Shown here: positions 49,513 through 55,154 of the stretch, in pieces | How positions within the stretch are numbered: position 1 is the stretch's first letter | Layout: each line of letters starts with the position of its first letter | Assembly: GCA_021734525.1 (NCBI GenBank) | Contig: JAIPIW010000002.1 | Coordinates: 1-55,154, forward strand | Direction: 5' to 3' | DNA length: 55,154 bases | DNA from: Candidatus Altimarinota bacterium | GTDB taxonomy: Bacteria > Patescibacteriota > Gracilibacteria > UBA4473 | Program-made: the position numbers and the translations under genes | Notes under the pieces: model-generated | What the model saw: the letters and a program-made list of their open reading frames with translations, nothing else | What the model was told of the DNA's origin: nothing | Databases searched by the model: none

Positions 49513-51546
49513 TTATAACAGCCCGTTAACCGTAAACAAACTAGCAAATATTAAACTAACAACAGTCATTAGTTTAATGAGAATATTAATAGAAGGACCA
49601 GAAGTGTCCTTGAAAGGATCTCCAACGGTATCTCCAACTACGGCAGCCTTATGAGAATCAGAACCTTTCCCTCCTAGTGCTCCACCTTCAATATATTTTT
49701 TAGCGTTATCCCAAGCTCCACCAGAATTAGCCATAGAAATAGCGAGCATTACTCCGCTTACTAGTGCTCCAGCAAGTAGTCCTCCCAAAGCCACAGAACC
49801 AAGCACAAGACCAACAGAAACTGGAACGACAACAGCCATAAGTCCTGGAATAATCATTTCTCGGATGGCGGCTTTAGTAGAGATATCCACACAGGTTTTA
49901 GTATCTCCAACAGCTTTACCTTCCATAAGTCCTTTAATTTCGCGGAATTGTCTACGTACTTCTTCAATCATATCAAAGGCGGCTCTTCCTACTGCTGCCA
50001 TAGTCATGGCAGAGAAGAGGAAGGGAAGCATTCCTCCAATGAAGAGTCCAATAATAACTCGTGGATTCATAATATCGATAGATTCTAGTCCCGCTGCTAC
50101 AGAGTAAGCAGAAAATAGTGCTAGAGCAGTAAGAGCGGCAGAACCAATTGCAAATCCTTTTCCAATGGCAGCAGTTGTGTTTCCAGCGGAATCTAAAGCA
50201 TCTGTTTTTTTACGGATATCTGCTCCTAGTCCGGCCATTTCTGCAATACCACCAGCGTTATCTGCTACTGGTCCATAAGCATCTATAGCTAGAGAAATGC
50301 CAAGAGTGGAAAGCATTCCTACCGCAGAAATCGCAATACCATATAGTCCAGCAAACCAGTAAGCGAGGAAGATTGCTAAACAAATTAAAAGTACCGGCCA
50401 AGCAGTAGATTTGTACCCTAAAGCTAGTCCCTGAATAATATTAGTAGCACTACCAGTTTGAGAACTTTCGGCTACTTTCTTTACCGGACCGTAGTGATCA
50501 GAAGTGTAGTATTCGGTAATAAGCCCAATAACAATTCCAACACCAAGACCAGAAATCATAGCAACAAATACCCCTACAGCTACTTCCGGTAGGAAGTATT
50601 GGATGATAAACCAAGAAGCCACAACCACTATAGCTGAGGCGCTCCAGAGCCCGTTCTTTAAGGCTCCATGAATATTTCCGCTTTTACCAACTCGGACAAA
50701 GAAAGTTCCCACAATAGAAGCTAGGATTCCTGCTCCTGCTAAAGCCATTGGTAAGTAAACTCCATCTAATCCAAAGGCTAAGGCTCCGAGAATCATAGCA
50801 GAGATAATAGAACCAACATAAGATTCAAAAAGGTCGGCTCCCATACCAGCAACATCACCAACATTGTCTCCAACGTTATCAGCAATAACAGCAGGATTAC
50901 GAGGATCATCTTCTGGAATTCCGGCTTCTACTTTTCCAACAAGGTCTGCTCCAACGTCGGCGGCCTTGGTATAAATACCTCCTCCTACACGAGCAAATAA
51001 CGCAATAGAACTTGCTCCTAGTCCAAAACCAGTAACAATATTAAGGACAATGTCAGTTTGGATACTCATTAGATTAGAGAAAAGATAAAGCAGAACAGCT
51101 AAACCCAAAAATCCTAAACCAACAACAGACAGACCCATTACTGCTCCAGACTTAAAAGCAATTCCTAGAGCCTTTCCTAAACTCTCTGTAGCCGCTTGCG
51201 CCGTTCTGACATTAGCTTTAGTTGCAATTTTCATACCAAAAAATCCAGCTAAGACACTAGATAGTGCTCCATATATAAAGGAGATGGAAGTTAGCATTCC
51301 CTCGTTAACATCTAAGGTTGTTATGTCATCTAAGAATCGCCATAGGACAAAGGCTAAAACGATCACAAAAATAGACAAGACTTTATATTCTCTTTTTAGG
51401 AAGGCCATAGCGCCTTCTGAAATAGCTGCAGCAATTTCCTGCATTTTTTTATTACCTGGAGATTGTTTGTTAATCCGACCAGCAAAGAAATCAGCAACAA
51501 TTAGAGATAAAATACCAACGAAGATGGAAAGGAGCAGAATGTTCAT
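49513..51546 (-). CDS. hppA: Membrane-bound pyrophosphatase, K+-dependent type
   Basis: Couples pyrophosphate hydrolysis to pumping of H+ or Na+ across the membrane. The 677-residue protein has about sixteen transmembrane segments. Substrate-site blocks are [35 protein letters not shown] in the first half and [20 protein letters not shown] near the end. [10 protein letters not shown] (about residue 455) has alanine where K+-independent pumps have lysine, so the enzyme should need K+. Whether it moves H+ or Na+ cannot be told here. I start at the ATG at 51546 (MNILLLSIF); an upstream ATG at 51606 would add 20 soluble residues. It follows pgk on the same strand. Confidence 0.93.
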   Translation of the reverse strand: MNILLLSIFVGILSLIVADFFAGRINKQSPGNKKMQEIAAAISEGAMAFLKREYKVLSIFVIVLAFVLWRFLDDITTLDVNEGMLTSISFIYGALSSVLAGFFGMKIATKANVRTAQAATESLGKALGIAFKSGAVMGLSVVGLGFLGLAVLLYLFSNLMSIQTDIVLNIVTGFGLGASSIALFARVGGGIYTKAADVGADLVGKVEAGIPEDDPRNPAVIADNVGDNVGDVAGMGADLFESYVGSIISAMILGALAFGLDGVYLPMALAGAGILASIVGTFFVRVGKSGNIHGALKNGLWSASAIVVVASWFIIQYFLPEVAVGVFVAMISGLGVGIVIGLITEYYTSDHYGPVKKVAESSQTGSATNIIQGLALGYKSTAWPVLLICLAIFLAYWFAGLYGIAISAVGMLSTLGISLAIDAYGPVADNAGGIAEMAGLGADIRKKTDALDSAGNTTAAIGKGFAIGSAALTALALFSAYSVAAGLESIDIMNPRVIIGLFIGGMLPFLFSAMTMAAVGRAAFDMIEEVRRQFREIKGLMEGKAVGDTKTCVDISTKAAIREMIIPGLMAVVVPVSVGLVLGSVALGGLLAGALVSGVMLAISMANSGGAWDNAKKYIEGGALGGKGSDSHKAAVVGDTVGDPFKDTSGPSINILIKLMTVVSLIFASLFTVNGLL

Positions 51547-51615
51547 TATTAAATTAAGTGAAAAAATATCGAGAAATAATTTATCGTATTTGTCTAACGA
51601 AGGCAAACTTTTGTT

Positions 51616-51633
51616 ATTATATTATAATATAAT
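51616..51633. repeat. AT palindrome family, copy 7 (18 bp, perfect)
   Basis: A perfect palindrome directly after, and overlapping by one base, the pgk stop codon (51633-51635, minus strand), before the pyrophosphatase gene. Confidence 0.9.
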
Positions 51634-52796
51634 CATTCCTCTAAGATCTTGAATCCTGGTAGCTCATTACCAGCCAAAAACTCCAACATTGCTCCGCCTC
51701 CAGTAGAAACATGAGAGAATTCACTCTTAGATATGTTCCATTTTTTGAGAGACTTGAGAGTATCTCCTCCACCTAGGATTGTTTTAGCAGACTTAAGATC
51801 CTTAATAGTCATTAACATTTCTTTAGTTCCATTAGCGAACTGTTCTTTTTCCAGTACTCCCATGGGACCATTCCAGATAACGGTAGATGAGTTCTTGAGA
51901 ACTTCGGCATAATGGTTAATTGTTTGGGAGCCAATATCAAAAATCTTCTTATTACCAGTAACTTCTCCTATAGCTACTTCTTCGGTATCAGTACTTTCTA
52001 TATCTCCCGCACAAATAGTGTCTTCTGGTAGAAGGAAGTTAGTATTATTTGCTTTGGCTATATCCATTACTTCTTTAGCGGCTGCCAATTCTTCTTCTTC
52101 ATAAAGACTTTCTCCTATACTCACACCTTTAGCTACTTGGAAAGTGTTAGCCAGACCTCCGCCAACTAGAATATTTTCTGCTACTTTGGCGAAGTGACGC
52201 AGAACAGGTACTTTGGTTTCCATTTTAAGGCCACCGATAAGGATAGTAAGTCCGGGAAGTTTCTTATCTGTCAGAAAAGGAGAGAGAGCTTCTATTTCTT
52301 TTTCTATTAGGAATCCTGGATAGCAGGGGACTTTACCTTCTAGTCCAATTACAGAAGCTTGGGCACGATGACAAACTGCAAAACCATCGATAATAAAGAT
52401 GTCTGGTTGGATATTATCGAAGATTTCTTGTCCTAATGCGGGATCATTCTTTTTTTCTCCAGGATAGAAACGACAGTTCTCGTGTAATTGTATTTTACTA
52501 GTTCCCTTAGAATAATCTGGTCTAAATTCAATTTTCTCTCCTAGATATTTCTCTGTATCTGGGATGAGGTGTGCGGTAGAAACTTCTGGAACCACTTGTC
52601 CTTTTGGTCGTCCAGCATGGGTGAGGATATGGAGTTCTTTAGGGTTATTCTCTAAGATGAATTTGAGAGTAGGAATAGATTCTTCGATACGAGTGGTATC
52701 CATTACTTTGCCATCCTTAAGGGGGACATTGAAGTCCACTCTAATAATAACTACCTTATCTTTAATAACTTCCGGGGTCAGTTTTCTGAATTTCAT
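51633..52796 (-). CDS. pgk: Phosphoglycerate kinase
   Basis: Makes ATP and 3-phosphoglycerate from 1,3-bisphosphoglycerate in glycolysis. The 387-residue length is standard. Motifs are VVIIRVDFNVPLKDG near the start, THAGRPKG, KKLPGLTILIGGLKMETKVPVL (hinge), WNGPMGVLEKEQFANGT and GGGDTLKSL, with the late STGGGAMLEFLAG. AGRPKG replaces the usual LGRPKG. A leaderless promoter fixes the start. Confidence 0.97.
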   Translation of the reverse strand: MKFRKLTPEVIKDKVVIIRVDFNVPLKDGKVMDTTRIEESIPTLKFILENNPKELHILTHAGRPKGQVVPEVSTAHLIPDTEKYLGEKIEFRPDYSKGTSKIQLHENCRFYPGEKKNDPALGQEIFDNIQPDIFIIDGFAVCHRAQASVIGLEGKVPCYPGFLIEKEIEALSPFLTDKKLPGLTILIGGLKMETKVPVLRHFAKVAENILVGGGLANTFQVAKGVSIGESLYEEEELAAAKEVMDIAKANNTNFLLPEDTICAGDIESTDTEEVAIGEVTGNKKIFDIGSQTINHYAEVLKNSSTVIWNGPMGVLEKEQFANGTKEMLMTIKDLKSAKTILGGGDTLKSLKKWNISKSEFSHVSTGGGAMLEFLAGNELPGFKILEE

Positions 52797-52802
52797 GGTT
52801 TC

Positions 52803-52831
52803 ATTTTAGGGCGTGATTTTTGGCTAATCAA
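52803..52831 (-). promoter_or_regulatory. Leaderless promoter of pgk
   Basis: On the minus strand TTGATT (52826-52831) and TAAAAT (52803-52808) are 17 bp apart, and the ATG is only 6 nt after the -10 box. Confidence 0.65.
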
Positions 52832-52836
52832 ATTTT

Positions 52837-52864
52837 TTGATTTTTTTAATATAGAATCTACAAT
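52837..52864 (+). promoter_or_regulatory. Promoter of the toxin-antitoxin pair
   Basis: TTGATT (52837-52842) and TACAAT (52859-52864) are 16 bp apart. The leader to the ATG at 52889 would be about 18 nt. It stands back to back with the pgk promoter. Confidence 0.5.
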
Positions 52865-52888
52865 ATAAGTAGTTTTTTACTATTAAAA

Positions 52889-53071
52889 ATGAAAAATTTA
52901 ACTCTGGAGAAAAAAGTAGATATTATATTTTCTTATCTTTTTGGAGAAGAGGGGATTCAGAAAGAAGAGGATTTTTGGAATAAACTTACCCCAAAAGAAG
53001 TAGCACGGTTAGAAAAGATAGAAAAAGAAGAGTTATTTGATTTTGAAGATTTAAAAAAGAAATATGCTTAA
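52889..53071 (+). CDS. Putative antitoxin, partner of a RelE-type toxin
   Basis: A 60-residue acidic, helical protein (VDIIFSYLFGEEGIQKEEDFWNKLTPKEVARLEKIEKEEL, then a basic end LKKKYA). It matches no antitoxin family I know and lacks a visible DNA-binding domain. The role is inferred from position: its last codons overlap the start of the RelE-type gene by 8 bp, the usual arrangement for such pairs, and its charge is opposite to that of the toxin. Confidence 0.6.
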   Translation: MKNLTLEKKVDIIFSYLFGEEGIQKEEDFWNKLTPKEVARLEKIEKEELFDFEDLKKKYA

Positions 53072-53324
53072 AATAATCTTTAGAAAATCTTTTGAAAAAA
53101 GTTTATTGAAATTTTCACATATAGAACGAAAAAGAATTCTAAAAAAAATAAGTGATTTGTCTGAGGAAAAAGAAAATTTAGATATAAAAAAACTTCACCC
53201 AAAAGATAAGAATTGGTATCGACTAAGAATTGGAAGATATAGAGTGATTTTTAAATATGAGACGAAAAGAGTTATTCTTTTTGAAGTGGATTCAAGAGAT
53301 CGTATTTATTTTTATGTATCTTAA
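53064..53324 (+). CDS. RelE/ParE-superfamily toxin
   Basis: An 86-residue basic protein with the RelE/ParE fold pattern. It starts IIFRKSFEKSLLKFSHIERKRILKKISDL (two helices), then IKKLHPKDKNWYRLRIGRYRVIFKYE and VILFEVDSRDRIYF (the beta sheet). RLRIGRYRVIF is the conserved central strand with Arg residues used for RNA binding or cleavage in RelE. Whether it cuts ribosome-bound mRNA (RelE) or targets gyrase (ParE) cannot be settled; the YxLRIGxYRVIF form is more common in RelE. Confidence 0.82.
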   Translation: MLKIIFRKSFEKSLLKFSHIERKRILKKISDLSEEKENLDIKKLHPKDKNWYRLRIGRYRVIFKYETKRVILFEVDSRDRIYFYVS

Positions 53325-53327
53325 AAT

Positions 53328-54740
53328 ATGGAACTAGAACCTGTTATTGGTCTCGAAATTCACGCCCAACTTTCCACCAAGTCTAAGCTTTGGTGTGGTT
53401 GTGATAATGATGCCTTTGGGGCAGAACCAAACTCTAGAGTTTGTCCGGTGTGTATGGGATTTCCTGGAATGCTTCCGGTACTTAATAAGTCTGCTTTAGA
53501 AAAAGGACTTAAAGGAGCCGCTAGCTTGGGATGTAAAATCCAACCCTTTTCTAAATTCGACCGGAAAAACTATTTCTATCCAGATCTTCCTAATGGTTTC
53601 CAGATTTCTCAGTACGACCAACCAATTGCCCTAAAAGGGAAAGTAGAAATAGAGGTGGCCGGAAAAAAGAAGATGATTGGAATAACTAGGGTCCACTTAG
53701 AAAATGATGCTGGGAAATTAACCCACACTAAATCTGGAACACTTTGCGATTACAATCGTTCTGGAACTCCTCTAATTGAGATAGTAACAGAACCAGACCT
53801 TCGTTCTCCAGAAGAAGCGAAAGTATTTGCCCAAGAAATCCAAAAAATATTAAGATTTGTGGGAGCATCAAGTGCTGATATGGAAAAAGGGATGATGCGT
53901 TTTGATGCTTCTATCTCTATTAGACCACAAGGGAAAGACAAGCTTAATCCTCGGGCAGAAATAAAGAACCTTAATTCTTTTGTTTCATTGTTTAAGGCCC
54001 TTAATTACGAATTTAAGCGGCAAAAGAAATTATGGGAACAGAAGAAACCCTTAGAAGGAGAAGTGACTATGGGATGGTTAGATGACGAAGAAAAAACAGT
54101 ACTCTTGAGAGATAAAGAGTCTGCCCACGATTATCGATACTTTCCAGAACCAGATTTACCACCGGTAACTATTAGTGAAGAAGAAATAAAGGAAATAGAA
54201 GAATCTATTCCAGAACTTCCTCTCTCTAAACTACATCGTTATAAGAAAGAACTAGGACTAACAGAGGCAGAAGCATTGAAGTTAGCAGAAGATCCTCGTT
54301 TGTCAGAGTTTTTTGAGAAGTCTGCTGAATTATCTAAGAAGCCCAAAAAGGCTGCGAATTTAATACTGTCTGTTATTCTAGCAGATTCTGCTTGGTATCA
54401 GACACTAGTTACTCCAGAACATGTAGCAGATGTCTTATTACTAATAGAGAAAGGAGCAGTTTCTTCTACGGGAGGTAAAGAAATACTTAGTGCTTCAATG
54501 GATAAGGGTAAATCTGCTAAAGATCTAATGAAAGAATTAGGAGTAGAACAAATGTCAGATGTGGGAGAGTTGGAAAACTTAGTCAAAGAGGTCATTGATG
54601 GTAATCCAGACTCGGTAACTGCTTATAAGAATGGTAAAGATAATGCTTTACAGTTCCTAATGGGCCAAGTTATGAAAGCTTCTGGAGGGTCTGCCAATCC
54701 GCCTCTGGTACTGGAAATGCTTAAAAAGGAGTTGTCATAG
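53328..54740 (+). CDS. gatB: Asp/Glu-tRNA amidotransferase subunit B
   Basis: GatB with GatA and GatC converts Glu-tRNA-Gln or Asp-tRNA-Asn to the amide form. The 470-residue protein starts ELEPVIGLEIHAQLSTKSKLWCGC, and CGCDN with VCPVCMG supplies zinc-binding cysteines. It continues KNYFYPDLPNGFQISQYDQPI, HLENDAGK, DYNRSGTPLIEIVTEPDLRS and HDYRYFPEPDLPP. The C-terminal helical and YqeY-like domains are complete. gatA and gatC are not in the window. It starts 3 bp after the RelE-type toxin gene. Confidence 0.97.
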   Translation: MELEPVIGLEIHAQLSTKSKLWCGCDNDAFGAEPNSRVCPVCMGFPGMLPVLNKSALEKGLKGAASLGCKIQPFSKFDRKNYFYPDLPNGFQISQYDQPIALKGKVEIEVAGKKKMIGITRVHLENDAGKLTHTKSGTLCDYNRSGTPLIEIVTEPDLRSPEEAKVFAQEIQKILRFVGASSADMEKGMMRFDASISIRPQGKDKLNPRAEIKNLNSFVSLFKALNYEFKRQKKLWEQKKPLEGEVTMGWLDDEEKTVLLRDKESAHDYRYFPEPDLPPVTISEEEIKEIEESIPELPLSKLHRYKKELGLTEAEALKLAEDPRLSEFFEKSAELSKKPKKAANLILSVILADSAWYQTLVTPEHVADVLLLIEKGAVSSTGGKEILSASMDKGKSAKDLMKELGVEQMSDVGELENLVKEVIDGNPDSVTAYKNGKDNALQFLMGQVMKASGGSANPPLVLEMLKKELS

Positions 54741-54760
54741 AGGCCAAATTATGATATAAT
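54732..54760 (+). promoter_or_regulatory. Leaderless promoter of the small membrane protein gene
   Basis: TTGTCA (54732-54737) and TATAAT (54755-54760) are 17 bp apart, with 7 nt to the ATG at 54768. The -35 box overlaps the end of gatB. Confidence 0.7.
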
Positions 54761-54767
54761 TGTAGCG

Positions 54768-55001
54768 ATGGATTGGAATTATCTACTCGCTCACGCTCAA
54801 GAAATTATGTACCTCTGTTTTGGGGTGGGTTTCTTCTTAGTGTGTTTAGTAGCAGTTCGTTTTATTTATATTGGAACTAAAGTGCTAAAAAAGGTAGATG
54901 ATTTGTCGGACCTCTTTATAGAGTACATCCAAAAACCACTAAAGCTTTTTATAGAAGCACAGCATGTTTTTTCTAAAGTGCTTAGTTGGTTTAAGAAGTA
55001 A
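54768..55001 (+). CDS. Small single-span membrane protein
   Basis: A 77-residue protein with one transmembrane helix (about 13-35, IMYLCFGVGFFLVCLVAVRFIYIG). A helical tail follows (VLKKVDDLSDLFIEYIQKPLKLFIEA). The layout resembles DUF948-type proteins but is too short for a firm match. Function is unknown. Its promoter fits a strong, leaderless transcript. Confidence 0.65.
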   Translation: MDWNYLLAHAQEIMYLCFGVGFFLVCLVAVRFIYIGTKVLKKVDDLSDLFIEYIQKPLKLFIEAQHVFSKVLSWFKK

Positions 55002-55037
55002 GAGTTCGATTGACTATTTTTATACGTTCCATTGAAA

Positions 55038-55154
55038 AACCCCGAGCATACATGCTTGGAGGATGGAGCGTTAGTCCGCAGTTTCCGTTTTAGGAAACGA
55101 AGGGCTCAATCGGAGATTGAATTCAGCTAAAAATGCCCCGACCATACTTGGTCG
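55038..55154 (+). ncRNA. Structured RNA or mRNA leader, cut by the window end
   Basis: A stretch with four successive hairpins: a CCCCGAGCA/TGCTTGGAG stem (55040-55061, one mismatch), GTTTCC/GGAAAC (55081-55098), TCAATC-GGA-GATTGA (55106-55120), and CGACCA-TACT-TGGTCG (55139-55154). The last is preceded by AAAAATGCCC (55129-55138), so it looks like the left half of an intrinsic terminator whose right arm lies beyond the window. I do not recognise tmRNA, RNase P, SRP RNA or a known riboswitch in it. Confidence 0.5.

Overview
The window is AT-rich bacterial DNA with short intergenic gaps and genes on both strands. It uses the standard code: UGA ends leuS, the giant 3955-residue gene, pgk and hicB, so the UGA-glycine code of Gracilibacteria and Absconditabacteria does not apply. 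Lean housekeeping genes, almost no Shine-Dalgarno sequences, very large secreted proteins and a VirB6-like membrane protein suggest a member of the Candidate Phyla Radiation (Patescibacteria), perhaps a Peregrinibacteria-type organism. That placement is inference; no 16S rRNA gene is present.

Layout: 1-91 is the tail of an unknown gene. 235-319 is tRNA-Leu(CAA). 361-6312 holds a DHH phosphoesterase and an envelope group (SLH protein, 3D/peptidoglycan-binding protein, MFS transporter, lipoprotein). 6313-6657 is the only gap over 300 bp and holds a small ORF and a structured RNA candidate. 6658-10934 carries a NYN protein, leuS, a glycosyltransferase and a small unknown. 10931-13276 is the purE-hisS-recR operon, with a class II PurE. 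13367-15760 has a YtxH/H1-like protein and a membrane protein with a Pro/Glu-rich tail.

15854-39307 is the most unusual part. A small membrane protein, an 839-residue glycine-zipper protein, a VirB6/TrbL-like polytopic protein, a 2033-residue charged coiled-coil protein and a 3955-residue secreted mosaic protein all lie on one strand. They may form a secretion or surface-attachment system.

39315-47147 has a LysE exporter, galU, a TPR protein, thioredoxin, the secE-nusG-rplK-rplA operon, a solute-binding lipoprotein and an O-antigen-ligase-like protein. 47152-55001 has a hicB/hicA pair with a stop codon inside hicA, fmt, nadK, a membrane pyrophosphatase, pgk, a RelE-type toxin pair, gatB and a small membrane protein. 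The window ends inside a structured RNA or leader.

Two window-wide patterns stand out. First, a family of AT-only palindromes with core TATATTATAATATA lies directly after stop codons at seven tandem gene junctions, with three further copies inside genes that all encode Tyr-Tyr-Asn. Second, about nine genes have a -35/-10 promoter whose -10 box ends only 6-8 nt before the ATG, which predicts leaderless mRNAs.
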